Source of the DNA: Halomonas almeriensis
GTDB taxonomy: Bacteria; Pseudomonadota; Gammaproteobacteria; Pseudomonadales; Halomonadaceae
Length of the DNA stretch: 46,109 bases
NCBI RefSeq assembly: GCF_030409235.1
Contig: NZ_JAUFPO010000007.1
Location: 1-46,109, forward strand
Reading direction: 5' to 3'
The stretch's first letter is position 1; every line of letters begins with the position of its first letter. A program made the translations under genes and the position numbers. Below, piece after piece: positions 37,413 to 46,069 of this stretch. The notes under the pieces were generated by a model, which saw nothing but the letters and a program-made list of their open reading frames with translations, was not told the origin of the DNA and searched no databases.

Positions 37413-38170
37413 GTGGTGGACTGGGCGCGACGCAGTGAACGTTGCGAGCGAGTCTCGGAGCGTTCGAGCTCGAGCATGCCTTCCTCAACGAACAGCATAT
37501 GCTCATGGGCACGCTGCCGGGCCTCTTCCGGGTCGCCATCGAGGATGGCCTGAAGCAGCGCCCGGTGCTGCTGGACCAGCCTGGGGCGGGCATCGGAGCG
37601 TGCAAACAGGAGTCTGAGATTTTCGACGATGCTTTTTTCCAGCAGGTGAAACACATCGCGAATGGTGTGTAACAACAGCACGTTATGGGCCGCCTCGGCG
37701 ATGGCCAGGTGAAAGGCCGCATCCAGGCTGGCCTCGTATTGCGGGTCCTTGCCCTGGAAGGCGGCTTCGAGTTCGTCGTGTCGCTGGATCAGCATCTGGC
37801 GGTCGGCCGGGGTGGCACGCATTGCCGCATAGTAGGCCGCCAGTCCTTCCAGGGCGTCACGGAACTCCAGCAGGTCGAGATGAAATTCCGAGTGACGGCT
37901 CAGCATTCCCAGTAGGGGGTCGGTATGCCGAGTGTTGAGGTCCTCGGTGACAAAGTTGCCGCCGCCCTGTCGGCTGACCAGCAAGCCCCGTGCGGCCAGG
38001 GTCTGGATGGCACCGCGCAGCGAGGGGCGCGACACGCCGAACTGTTCGGCCAGCTGGCGCTCCGGTGGCAGTCGTTGCCCGGGTTTCAAGCTGCCTTCCA
38101 GAATCATCGACTCGAGGCGCTCGACGATGGCATCCGCCAGACGGGGTTGCCTGACCCTCTGGTCGACCAT
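37409..38170 (-). CDS. lldR: FadR-family GntR regulator, LldR/PdhR-like
   Basis: A 253-aa repressor. An N-terminal winged helix-turn-helix (about residues 8-78) has LADAIVERLESMIL, LPPERQLAEQFGVSRPSLRGAI and a wing QGGGNFV. It is joined to an all-helical FCD effector domain (about 90-230) whose conserved Asp and His residues (EFRDALEG, DAAFHLAIAEAAHN) form a metal site in this family. E. coli LldR and Pseudomonas LldR of this class are released by lactate. The divergent lut genes and the two matching palindromes in the promoter region support that role. It is first in lldR-dctB-dctD. One operator lies 22 bp upstream of its start, suggesting autoregulation. Confidence 0.9.
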   Translation of the reverse strand: MVDQRVRQPRLADAIVERLESMILEGSLKPGQRLPPERQLAEQFGVSRPSLRGAIQTLAARGLLVSRQGGGNFVTEDLNTRHTDPLLGMLSRHSEFHLDLLEFRDALEGLAAYYAAMRATPADRQMLIQRHDELEAAFQGKDPQYEASLDAAFHLAIAEAAHNVLLLHTIRDVFHLLEKSIVENLRLLFARSDARPRLVQQHRALLQAILDGDPEEARQRAHEHMLFVEEGMLELERSETRSQRSLRRAQSTT

Positions 38171-38191
38171 GGCAAATTCCTTTCAAGTAAA

Positions 38192-38202
38192 TGGTAAGAC
38201 CA
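38192..38202. promoter_or_regulatory. Candidate LldR operator O1
   Basis: TGGTAAGACCA fits the FadR-family operator TNGTNNNACNA exactly and extends to AATGGT/ACCAAT, one mismatch from the perfect palindrome at O2. It sits 22 bp upstream of the lldR start codon, so it should overlap the lldR leader or promoter. Its centre is 188 bp from that of O2. Confidence 0.75.
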
Positions 38203-38313
38203 ATATTAGGCTGTTGTCCGGGTCATGGCAATTACCCGCCACGGATTTTTCTTCCCCTTTAAACAGCGTTTTATAAATCTTTTTATGGCTCTAATACTAA
38301 AGTTTAGGTGGCG

Positions 38314-38338
38314 GAGGGTCAGGATTGTTTGACCCCTC
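38314..38338. promoter_or_regulatory. Inverted repeat overlapping the lut -35 region
   Basis: GAGGGTCA (38314-38321) and TGACCCCTC (38330-38338) form an inverted repeat with an 8-bp spacer and one bulged base. The right arm overlaps the candidate -35 box TTGACC. It differs from the LldR motif, so it may bind a second regulator, possibly DctD or an activator. Confidence 0.45.
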
Positions 38339-38357
38339 TGGTAAAGCGCTCTAGTGT
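38329..38357 (+). promoter_or_regulatory. Candidate promoter of lutABC-lldP-dld
   Basis: TTGACC (38329-38334) and TAGTGT (38352-38357) are separated by 17 bp; the -35 matches 5 of 6 and the -10 only 3 of 6. A TAGATT at 38359 is an alternative -10 with poor spacing. The weak -10 would suit a promoter needing an activator. The O2 operator begins about 20 bp downstream. Confidence 0.45.
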
Positions 38358-38376
38358 CTAGATTCGATTGTTTGTA

Positions 38377-38393
38377 AATTGGTTTTACCAATT
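38377..38393. promoter_or_regulatory. LldR operator O2, perfect palindrome
   Basis: AATTGGTTTTACCAATT is a perfect 17-bp palindrome (7-bp arms, TTT centre) with the LldR/PdhR signature TTGGT-N3-ACCAA. It lies just downstream of the candidate lut promoter and 105 bp before lutA, a position where repressor binding would block elongation. E. coli lldPRD has a comparable pair of LldR sites on both sides of its promoter. Confidence 0.88.
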
Positions 38394-38497
38394 GTGGCGA
38401 TTCTGCCAGTGAGCGGGTCAGGGTGTCTGCGTCGTGGTGCGGTCCATGGATACCTTCTGCCTTCATTTCACCATCCGGTAACAAGTGTGGAGAGGCC

Positions 38498-39253
38498 ATG
38501 GATGCCATCAAGTGTTATCCCCCCAAGCCAGCGAAGGTCTACTTCTACGGCACCTGTCTGATCGATGTGCTCTATCCCGAGGCAGGAATGGACGCCATTC
38601 GCCTGCTCGAGCGCGAAGGGATCGAGGTCGTCTTTCCCGACGATCAGACATGCTGCGGTCAACCGGCCTACACCTCCGGTTACCAGACCGAGGCGCGCGC
38701 CGTCGCAGAAGCGCAACTCGAGCTGTTTCCCGAGCCCTGGCCGATCGTGGTGCCCTCCGGCTCCTGTGGCGGGATGATGCGTACGCATTATCCGTCATTG
38801 TTCACCGGCACGCCCAGCGAGGCTCGCGCCAGGGAGCTGGCCGGGCGAGTGTTCGAGCTGACCGAGTTTCTGGTGCACGTCTGTCATCTACGGCTGGAGG
38901 ACAAGGGAGCCCCGCAGGTGGTGGCGATGCATACGTCATGCAGCGCGCGTCGTGAAATGGGGCTGGCCGATACCGGCCCTGCACTGCTGACACAGCTGTC
39001 GTCCGTCGAGCTCGTCGAGCAGGCCCGAGCAACCGAATGCTGTGGCTTCGGGGGGACCTTTGCGGTACGCCATGGCGAGGTGTCGGGCGCCATGGTCGAG
39101 GACAAGCGCCGTGCCATCGAAGCCACCGGGGCCGAGTGCTTCGTTACCTCCGACTGTGGTTGTCTGATGAATATCGATGGGCGCCTCGAGCGCTGCGGCT
39201 CGGCGGTGCGTGGCGAACATATCGCCAGTTACCTGTGGCGGAGAAGCGCATGA
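38498..39253 (+). CDS. lutA: L-lactate utilisation protein LutA (LldG/YkgE family)
   Basis: A 251-aa cytosolic subunit of the three-part LutABC L-lactate oxidase complex. Two cysteine-rich CCG domains are seen: TCCGQPAY near residue 51 and ECCGFGGTF near 182, each with further Cys further along (SGSCGGM, HTSCSARR, SDCGCLMN). They bind Fe-S or heterodisulfide-reductase-like clusters. GGAGAGG lies 2-3 nt from the ATG, and the start agrees with family N-termini. The stop overlaps the lutB start as ATGA. It is first in lutA-lutB-lutC-lldP-dld and is divergent from lldR. Confidence 0.93.
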   Translation: MDAIKCYPPKPAKVYFYGTCLIDVLYPEAGMDAIRLLEREGIEVVFPDDQTCCGQPAYTSGYQTEARAVAEAQLELFPEPWPIVVPSGSCGGMMRTHYPSLFTGTPSEARARELAGRVFELTEFLVHVCHLRLEDKGAPQVVAMHTSCSARREMGLADTGPALLTQLSSVELVEQARATECCGFGGTFAVRHGEVSGAMVEDKRRAIEATGAECFVTSDCGCLMNIDGRLERCGSAVRGEHIASYLWRRSA

Positions 39254-40677
39254 GTGTCGAGACCTATACCCCGCAGCGTTTCCACGAGCAGGCGCATGAT
39301 GCGCTCGGCAATGCCCAGATTCGCGACAACTTCCGCTCGGCCATGGATGGTTTGATGGCCAAGCGCCAGGAGAGCTTTGCCCAGTGGGATTTGCCCCGGC
39401 TGCGCGAGCTTGGTGCCAGCATTCGCCAGCGTGCGCTGGCGTCTTTGCCGGATCTGCTGGAGCAACTGGAAACCCGGTGCGAGGCCAATGGCATTCACGT
39501 GCACTGGGCGGAGGACAGCGAGCAGGCCTGTCGGCTGATCCGCGAACTCTGCCAGTCCCGTAACGCGCAGTCGGTGATCAAGGGCAAGTCGATGGTCTCC
39601 GAGGAGATGCACCTCAACGAGCATCTGGAAGAGGCCGGCATCTCGTCGCTGGAATCGGATCTCGGCGAGTATCTGTTGCAGCTCAATGAGCAGACGCCAT
39701 CGCACATCATCATGCCGGCGATCCATCTCAACGCCGACCAGATTGCCGACATCCTCCACGATAAGACCGGCATCGAGCGCACCGAGGATGTCGACCTGAT
39801 GACCGGCGCGGCACGTCAGCAACTGCGTGAGCGTTTCATGCAGGCCGATGTGGGCATTTCGGGGGTCAATTTTGCGGTGGCCGAGACTGGCACCCTGTGT
39901 CTGGTCGAGAACGAGGGTAACGGACGTATGACCACCGGCGTGCCGCCTGTGCACATCGCCGTGACGGGTATCGAAAAGGTGGTGGAGCAATTGCGTGACG
40001 TGCCGCCGCTGTATGCCTTGCTGACACGTTCGGCCACTGGCCAGCAGGCGACCACCTACCTGAACATGATTTCGGGGCCTCGCGGTGACGCAGAGCATGA
40101 CGGGCCGAGCGAGGTCCACCTGGTGCTGGTCGACAATGGGCGATCGACGATCTATCAGGATGACCAGCTGGTCGACACTCTGCGTTGCATTCGCTGTGGC
40201 GCCTGCATGAACCACTGTCCGGTCTATACCCGGGTCGGCGGGCACAGTTATGGCACCACTTACCCGGGCCCGATCGGCAGCATCCTGATGCCGCACCTGC
40301 AAGGCCTGGAAGCGACCCGCGAACTGCCATCGGCCTCCAGCCTGTGTGGGGCCTGCGGCGAAGTCTGTCCGGTGAAGATTCCGATCCCCGATTTGCTGGT
40401 GCGCCTGCGACAGGAAGCCGTTGGAGAAGGCCGCGGCAATGTCGCCGGCGCCGGTGTCAAGCGGCGTCGCAGTGAGGTGGCCGCCTGGAAGGGCTGGCAA
40501 TGGCTGGCCACGCATCCCGCCGCCTGGCGAGGGGCGACGGCGCTGGCGGGGCCGTTGCGCGGCCTGACGCCAAGCCGTCTGGGGCCATGGACCGAGCATC
40601 GCAGTGCCCCGAAGCCCGCGCCTCGGACTCTGCATGCCATGCTCAAGCGGCGCCATCGGGGAGGGACGTCATCATGA
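39250..40677 (+). CDS. lutB: L-lactate utilisation Fe-S protein LutB
   Basis: A 475-aa subunit of the L-lactate oxidation complex. The N-terminal DUF162 part (about residues 60-300) has KGKSMVSEEMHLN and GISGVNFAVAETGTL. A ferredoxin-like segment follows with CIRCGACMNHCPVY near 315 and CGACGEVCPVK near 367, enough cysteines for two [4Fe-4S] clusters. A basic C-terminal stretch (about 390-475) follows, as in YkgF/LutB. Both start and stop are shared as ATGA overlaps with lutA and lutC, so the three subunits are translationally coupled in stoichiometric order. Confidence 0.95.
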   Translation: MSVETYTPQRFHEQAHDALGNAQIRDNFRSAMDGLMAKRQESFAQWDLPRLRELGASIRQRALASLPDLLEQLETRCEANGIHVHWAEDSEQACRLIRELCQSRNAQSVIKGKSMVSEEMHLNEHLEEAGISSLESDLGEYLLQLNEQTPSHIIMPAIHLNADQIADILHDKTGIERTEDVDLMTGAARQQLRERFMQADVGISGVNFAVAETGTLCLVENEGNGRMTTGVPPVHIAVTGIEKVVEQLRDVPPLYALLTRSATGQQATTYLNMISGPRGDAEHDGPSEVHLVLVDNGRSTIYQDDQLVDTLRCIRCGACMNHCPVYTRVGGHSYGTTYPGPIGSILMPHLQGLEATRELPSASSLCGACGEVCPVKIPIPDLLVRLRQEAVGEGRGNVAGAGVKRRRSEVAAWKGWQWLATHPAAWRGATALAGPLRGLTPSRLGPWTEHRSAPKPAPRTLHAMLKRRHRGGTSS

Positions 40678-41327
40678 GTGCGCGCGACAGGATTCTTGCT
40701 CGCCTGCGGCAGCGAACGGATGGCCAGCTGGTGCCGCCGCCCAGTGACTTCTCGGTGATGACAGGGCGTGCCTGGACGCCATCCGAGCGTCTGGCGCGCT
40801 TCGAGCAGTTGATGACGACTGCCCATGCCCGGGTGGTGCACACCTCGATGGATGCCTGGACCTCGGCGTTGCGTGAGGTGTTGCACGAAACAGGGGTCAA
40901 GCGCCTTGCGCTGGGACGTGATCATGAGGTCGCCCGGCAGGCCCGGGAGGCCCTGAGCGGATCGGACATCGCTCTGGTCGATGCCGATCGTGCGGTGGAG
41001 AGCTGGCAGGCCGAGTTGTTCCACCGGGTGGATGCCGGGCTGACGTCATGTCGGGGCGCTATTGCCGAGACCGGCAGTCTCTGGTTGTGGCCAACACCGG
41101 ATGAACCACGCCTGCTGAGTCTGGTGCCACCGCTGCATCTGGCCATTCTGGATGCGGCAACGCTCGAGGACACCTTCTTCGAGGTGGTCGAGCGACACGG
41201 CTGGACCGAGAGGATGCCCGGCAACGCCTTGTTGATTTCCGGTCCCAGCAAGACCGCCGATATCGCCCAGGTGCTGGCATATGGCGTGCATGGCCCACGC
41301 GATCTGGTGGTGCTGGTGCGTCACTGA
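40674..41327 (+). CDS. lutC: L-lactate utilisation protein LutC
   Basis: A 217-aa DUF162/LUD-domain protein, third subunit of LutABC. The family's AIAETGSLWLWPTPDEPRL segment lies near residue 125, followed by LVPPLHLAIL, and it ends with ISGPSKTADIAQVLAYGVHGP near 185, a conserved phosphate- or cofactor-like loop. Genetic work in Bacillus subtilis and Shewanella shows LutABC/LldEFG convert L-lactate to pyruvate; the electron acceptor is not settled. The start overlaps the lutB stop. A 110-nt gap separates it from lldP. Confidence 0.94.
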   Translation: MSARDRILARLRQRTDGQLVPPPSDFSVMTGRAWTPSERLARFEQLMTTAHARVVHTSMDAWTSALREVLHETGVKRLALGRDHEVARQAREALSGSDIALVDADRAVESWQAELFHRVDAGLTSCRGAIAETGSLWLWPTPDEPRLLSLVPPLHLAILDAATLEDTFFEVVERHGWTERMPGNALLISGPSKTADIAQVLAYGVHGPRDLVVLVRH

Positions 41328-41437
41328 ATTCCTTTAAACCAATTCCCTTTCAACCACGTTGCATAACAATGATGGGTCGACGCACCCGGCAGAGCGCTCC
41401 GCGTGCTCTGATGTGATCTGGCCCGGGAGGAACCGTG

Positions 41438-43135
41438 ATGACTGATACCCTATCGTCCCTGCTGGCCTTTGCCCCTCTGGTGGTGGCCGGCGTCCTGCTG
41501 GTCGGCATGAACTGGCCGGCCCGCCGTGCCATGCCAGTAGTGCTGGGCGTTGCCGTGCTGATCGCCCTGTTTGTCTGGGAGATGACGCCGGTGCGCGTCG
41601 CTGCCTCGGTGATCCAGGGGCTGATCCTGACCGTCGCTATCCTGTGGATCATCTTTGGCGCCATTCTGCTGCTTAACACGCTCAAGCACTCGGGCGCCAT
41701 CACCGCCATACGCGGCGGCTTTTCCTCGATCAGTCCGGATCGTCGGGTACAGGCGATTATCGTTGCCTGGCTGTTCGGTTGCTTTATCGAGGGTGCCTCG
41801 GGTTTCGGCACACCGGCCGCAGTAGCGGCGCCCCTGCTGGTGGCGCTGGGCTTCCCGGCGCTCGGGGCGGTGATGATCGGCATGATGATACAGTCCACGC
41901 CGGTTTCCTTCGGCGCGGTCGGCACGCCCATCGTGGTGGGTGTCACGGGGGGGCTGGACAAGGCGGCGATCACCGCCAGCCTTGAAGCCCAGGGCGCCAG
42001 CTGGGAGATGTTCTATCGGCTGATCACCTCCGAGGTGGCGATCACTCACGCCCTGGTGGGAGTGCTGATGCCGCTGTTCATGTGCGTGATGCTGACTCGC
42101 TTCTTCGGGCGTAACCGCTCCTGGCGCGAAGGGCTCGATGTGGCCCCCTTCGCCATCTTTGCCGGTCTGAGTTTCGTGTTGCCGTACGCGGCGGCAGGTG
42201 TCTTCCTCGGCCCCGAGTTCCCTTCACTGATTGGAGCGCTGGTGGGCATGGCCATTGTGCTGCCCGCGGCCAGAACCGGGTTCCTGCTGCCGAAAACGCA
42301 GTGGGATTTCGCGCCGGCCAGTGAGTGGCCGACAGCCTGGATGGGCAATCTTGAAATCAAGCTCGACAGCCTGACCGCCAAGCCCCCGATGTCGCTGAAA
42401 ATGGCTTGGCTCCCCTACCTGTTGCTGGCGGTCCTGCTGGTCATCTCGCGTGTGTCAGCGCCGGTCAAGGACTTCTTTACGAGCTTTCTGGCCTTTGGTT
42501 GGAGCGACATCCTGGGGCAGTCAGGTATATCCGGGAGTGTGCAGCCGTTGTACCTCCCCGGCGGTATCATGCTGATGGTGGTACTGGTGACCTTCCTGCT
42601 GCATCGCATGCGAGGGGGTGAGCTGGGCGCGGCGGTGAGCGAGTCCTGGCGGACCCTGCTGGGTGCCGGCTTTGTGCTCATCTTCGCGGTGCCGATGGTG
42701 CGCATTCTGATCAATTCGGGCATCAACGCTGCCGACCTGCCGGCGATGCCCGTGGCCATGGCGGATCTGGTCGCCAATGCCGTGGGGCAGGTTTATCCCC
42801 TCTTTGCGGCGAGCGTGGGCGCCCTCGGCGCTTTCATTGCCGGTTCGAATACCATCTCCAACCTGATGTTGTCGCAGTTCCAGTTCAGTGTCGGCGAGCT
42901 GCTAGGGATCTCCAGTGCCCTGATGGTGTCCATGCAGGCCGTCGGCGCGGCGGCAGGCAACATGATTGCCATCCATAATGTGGTAGCGGCTTCGGCTACC
43001 GTGGGGCTGCTCGGGCGAGAGGGGCGAGTCCTGCGACTGACGATCATTCCCACGGCCTACTATCTGCTGGCGGCCGGTATTCTGGGGCTGTTGGCCGTCG
43101 GACTGGCGGGCGGTCTCGACCCGTTGAACTCATGA
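41438..43135 (+). CDS. lldP: L-lactate permease
   Basis: A 565-aa inner-membrane carrier with about 12-14 helices of the LctP family, near E. coli LldP (551 aa). It transports L- and D-lactate and glycolate, coupled to protons in E. coli. Family marks include the [17 protein letters not shown] stretch near residue 80, [19 protein letters not shown] near 124, [17 protein letters not shown] near 152, and the late [17 protein letters not shown] near 467. GGGAGGA lies 5-6 nt before the GTG-ATG pair; I take the ATG. The dld start follows 10 nt later, so they are cotranscribed. Confidence 0.94.
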   Translation: MTDTLSSLLAFAPLVVAGVLLVGMNWPARRAMPVVLGVAVLIALFVWEMTPVRVAASVIQGLILTVAILWIIFGAILLLNTLKHSGAITAIRGGFSSISPDRRVQAIIVAWLFGCFIEGASGFGTPAAVAAPLLVALGFPALGAVMIGMMIQSTPVSFGAVGTPIVVGVTGGLDKAAITASLEAQGASWEMFYRLITSEVAITHALVGVLMPLFMCVMLTRFFGRNRSWREGLDVAPFAIFAGLSFVLPYAAAGVFLGPEFPSLIGALVGMAIVLPAARTGFLLPKTQWDFAPASEWPTAWMGNLEIKLDSLTAKPPMSLKMAWLPYLLLAVLLVISRVSAPVKDFFTSFLAFGWSDILGQSGISGSVQPLYLPGGIMLMVVLVTFLLHRMRGGELGAAVSESWRTLLGAGFVLIFAVPMVRILINSGINAADLPAMPVAMADLVANAVGQVYPLFAASVGALGAFIAGSNTISNLMLSQFQFSVGELLGISSALMVSMQAVGAAAGNMIAIHNVVAASATVGLLGREGRVLRLTIIPTAYYLLAAGILGLLAVGLAGGLDPLNS

Positions 43136-43145
43136 GGAGGTCGCG

Positions 43146-46010
43146 ATGAGTGTCACACCCCAGACGTCTGGCTATCGGGCATTGAAGCAGGCCTTGCAAC
43201 CTCATTTGCCGGAAGAGAGGCTGATCGACGACCCGCTGCGCACCCTGGCCTATGGCAGCGACGCCAGCTTCTATCGCTTGATTCCCCGCCTGGTGGTGCG
43301 GGTCGAGAGTGAGTCCGAGCTGCAGGCCCTGCTTGCTGAGTGTCGCCAGCGCTGTTTGCCGCTGACCTTCCGTGCCGCCGGTACCTCGCTGTCCGGGCAG
43401 GCCCTGACGGACTCGGTGCTGGTCCAGCTGGGGCGTGACTGGCGGCATGCCGAGGTGCTGGACGACGGTGGGGCGATTCGTCTTCAGCCGGGGGTGATCG
43501 GGGCGCGGGCCAATGCCCTGCTGGCCCCCTTCGGACGCAAGATCGGTCCCGACCCGGCATCCATCGGCAGCTGCATGATCGGTGGCATCGCCGCCAACAA
43601 TGCGTCCGGCATGTGCTGTGGCACGGCGCAGAACAGCTACCAGACGGTCCAGGACATACGATTGATCCTGGCCGACGGCGCCCTACTGGATACCGCAGAT
43701 GCCGAGAGCGTGGCGGCGTTTCACCGGAGTCATGGCGATCTGTTGCAACGTCTCGAGGGGCTGGCGGCTGAGACCCGAGCCAACAGCGTGCTGGCGGAGC
43801 GCATACGTCACAAGTATCGCCTCAAGAATACCACCGGCTATGCCCTCAACAGTCTTGTCGACTTTGTCGACGGCATCGAGATTCTCAAGCATCTAATGAT
43901 CGGCTCCGAGGGCACCCTGGGCTTCATTGCCTCGATCACCTATCGCAGTGTCACGGATGAAGCCTGCAAGGCGGCGGCGTTGGCGTTCTTCCCCGACATG
44001 GCTGCGGCCTGCCGAGCCACCATGCGGCTCAAGCCCACGCCGGTATCGGCCGTGGAGCTGATGGATTACGCGGCGCTGTGTTCCGTGCAGGGCAAGCCGG
44101 GCATGCCGGAGGCCCTGAACAATCTGCCGGAAGGCGCGACCGCGTTGCTGATTGATGTGCGCGGCAACAGTGAAGCGGAACTGGCGGCACGCCTCGAGGA
44201 GGTTCAGGAAGCCATGGCGGATGTCGTGACCCTGGACCGCCTGGCGTTTACCCGTGACAGTGCGACCTATGAGGCTTACTGGAAGGTTCGCAAGGGCCTT
44301 TTCCCGGCCGTGGGTGCGGTGCGCGACAACGGAACCACCGTGGTCATCGAGGATGTGGCCTTTCCCATCGAACGGCTGGAAGAGGGGGTGAACGCCCTGA
44401 GTGCTGCCTTCAAGCGACATGGCTATGATGATGCCATCCTCTTCGGCCACGCTCTGGATGGCAATCTGCATTTTGTATTTCCCCAGGGCTTCGAGCAGCC
44501 AGGCGAGACTCAGCGATATCAGGCTCTGATGGACGACGTTGCCCAGCTCGTCGGGGTGGAATATGGAGGCTCGCTCAAGGCCGAGCATGGCACCGGTCGC
44601 AACATGGCACCTTATGTCGAGCTGGAGTGGGGCAGTGATGCCTATCAGCTGATGTGGGAGATCAAGTCACTCTTCGATCCGCAGGGGCTGGTCAACCCGG
44701 ATGTCATGCTCAGTCGTGACCCGACCCTGCACCTCAAGAACCTCAAGCCATTGCCCGCCGCCGACCCCCTGATCGACAAGTGCATCGAGTGCGGTTTCTG
44801 CGAGTCTGTCTGCCCCTCCCGGCAACTCACCCTGACGCCTCGACAGCGCATCGTGGTGCGTCGAGAGCTGGCGCGTCTCGAAGCGCTGGGGCTGGCTCGT
44901 GCCCCGGAGGACCAGGCGCGGCTGGAGGAGCTGCAGGATGCCTACCAATATCAGGCAGTGGATACCTGCGCCGCCGACGGACTCTGCGCGACCCAGTGCC
45001 CGGTGAATATCAATACCGGCGACCTGATGCGCGCCATTCGTCATGATCAGGGGCGTGGCCAAGCGCCGCTGGCAAGGCAGGTAGGGGCGCATTTCACCGC
45101 CACGACGCGCATGGCCCGGGGTGTCCTGATGCTTGCCGGGGCAGGGCGTAAGGTCATCGGTGAGCGCGGGATGCTGGCCATGAGTCGTGCCGCGCGGCGT
45201 GCCAGTGGTGACCGCCTGCCTGTATGGCGACCCGCGATGCCTGCCGCGGCACCGGTCCGTGTGCTGGGTCATCTGCCCGCCGGGCCGGATGCAGCCGACA
45301 AGGTGGTGTATCTTCCCTCCTGTGCCACACGGATGTTCGGGGCCGGGCCCGACCCGCAGGAGTCACGGTCGGTCATGGAGATTACCCTGGCGTTACTTCA
45401 AAAGGCCGGCTTCTCGGTGGTGGTGCCGGAGGAGGTATCATCCCTGTGCTGTGGCATGGCCTTCCAGTCCAGGAGCCAGTTCGAGGAGGGGGATCGCAAG
45501 GCAGCCGAAGTGGAACGGGCGCTGCTGGCGGCCAGCGAGAATGGCCGCTGGCCGGTTGTCTGCGACACCAGCCCCTGTACCCTGCGACTGGGTGAGCGGT
45601 TCGAGTCTTCCTTGATGGTGCATGATCCGGTGGCATTCGCTCACGACCATTTACTGGGGCGTCTGGATATCACCCCTCTGCCCGAACGTGTCGCCCTGCA
45701 TGTCACCTGCTCCAGCACACGCATGGGGCTGAATGACAAGTTTCAGGCGCTGGCCAGCGCCTGCGCCCGGGATGTGGTGATACCCGAAGGGATTGAGTGC
45801 TGTGGCTTCAGTGGTGACAAGGGGTTCAGCGTGCCTGAGCTGAATGCCTCGGCGCTGGAGGGGCTGGCAGCCCAGGTGGCGGGCTGCGATGCCGGCTATT
45901 CGAACTCGCGTACCTGTGAGATCGGCCTGAGCGAACACGGGGCTATTCCCTACCGCAGTATTCTGTCATTGCTCGACCGGGCAAGTCGGCCGGCCAGCCA
46001 GGTACGCTGA
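43146..46010 (+). CDS. dld: FAD/Fe-S D-lactate dehydrogenase (Dld-II type)
   Basis: A 954-aa multidomain flavoprotein. Residues about 40-270 form the PCMH-type FAD domain (FRAAGTSLSGQAL near 78, GSCMIGGIAANNASGM near 140) and about 270-525 a lactate/glycolate-oxidase C domain with HALDGNLHF and AEHGTGRN. Next comes a ferredoxin part with CIECGFCESVCP near 545 and CAADGLCATQCP near 607. Two CCG domains follow (CCGMAF near 767, CCGFSG near 884). This layout is that of the Shewanella Dld-II enzymes that oxidise D-lactate to pyruvate; some relatives act on other 2-hydroxyacids. It is last in the lut-lldP-dld operon, with GGAGG before the ATG. Confidence 0.92.
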   Translation: MSVTPQTSGYRALKQALQPHLPEERLIDDPLRTLAYGSDASFYRLIPRLVVRVESESELQALLAECRQRCLPLTFRAAGTSLSGQALTDSVLVQLGRDWRHAEVLDDGGAIRLQPGVIGARANALLAPFGRKIGPDPASIGSCMIGGIAANNASGMCCGTAQNSYQTVQDIRLILADGALLDTADAESVAAFHRSHGDLLQRLEGLAAETRANSVLAERIRHKYRLKNTTGYALNSLVDFVDGIEILKHLMIGSEGTLGFIASITYRSVTDEACKAAALAFFPDMAAACRATMRLKPTPVSAVELMDYAALCSVQGKPGMPEALNNLPEGATALLIDVRGNSEAELAARLEEVQEAMADVVTLDRLAFTRDSATYEAYWKVRKGLFPAVGAVRDNGTTVVIEDVAFPIERLEEGVNALSAAFKRHGYDDAILFGHALDGNLHFVFPQGFEQPGETQRYQALMDDVAQLVGVEYGGSLKAEHGTGRNMAPYVELEWGSDAYQLMWEIKSLFDPQGLVNPDVMLSRDPTLHLKNLKPLPAADPLIDKCIECGFCESVCPSRQLTLTPRQRIVVRRELARLEALGLARAPEDQARLEELQDAYQYQAVDTCAADGLCATQCPVNINTGDLMRAIRHDQGRGQAPLARQVGAHFTATTRMARGVLMLAGAGRKVIGERGMLAMSRAARRASGDRLPVWRPAMPAAAPVRVLGHLPAGPDAADKVVYLPSCATRMFGAGPDPQESRSVMEITLALLQKAGFSVVVPEEVSSLCCGMAFQSRSQFEEGDRKAAEVERALLAASENGRWPVVCDTSPCTLRLGERFESSLMVHDPVAFAHDHLLGRLDITPLPERVALHVTCSSTRMGLNDKFQALASACARDVVIPEGIECCGFSGDKGFSVPELNASALEGLAAQVAGCDAGYSNSRTCEIGLSEHGAIPYRSILSLLDRASRPASQVR

Positions 46011-46040
46011 GCCGGCCTGGGCCAGGCTGGGAAAAATTCC

Positions 46041-46069
46041 TTGCATGAAGCCGGCTGAGGTCATATAGT
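46041..46069 (+). promoter_or_regulatory. Strong sigma70 promoter at the right edge
   Basis: TTGCAT (46041-46046) and TATAGT (46064-46069) are separated by exactly 17 bp, with an A/T-rich GAAAAATTCC just upstream and a GC-rich start region (from 46071). This layout is typical of tRNA or rRNA operon promoters. CCGCT at about 46076 and AGCGG near 46104 can pair in the leader. Its gene is beyond the window. Confidence 0.7.

Noticed and set aside
38220..38245. Possible sigma54 -24/-12 element on the minus strand (TGGCGGGTAATTGCC) before lldR
   Set aside because: GG and GC are separated by 9 bp, not the required 10, and the rest matches the consensus poorly.
41300..41325. GG-N10-GC spacing at the end of lutC, considered as a sigma54 promoter for lldP
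   Set aside because: It falls in a run of Val and Leu codons and lacks the CAC and TTG parts of the consensus.
41338..41344. ACCAATT upstream of lldP as a third LldR operator
   Set aside because: Only a half site is present; the left arm does not match TTGGT at the needed spacing.
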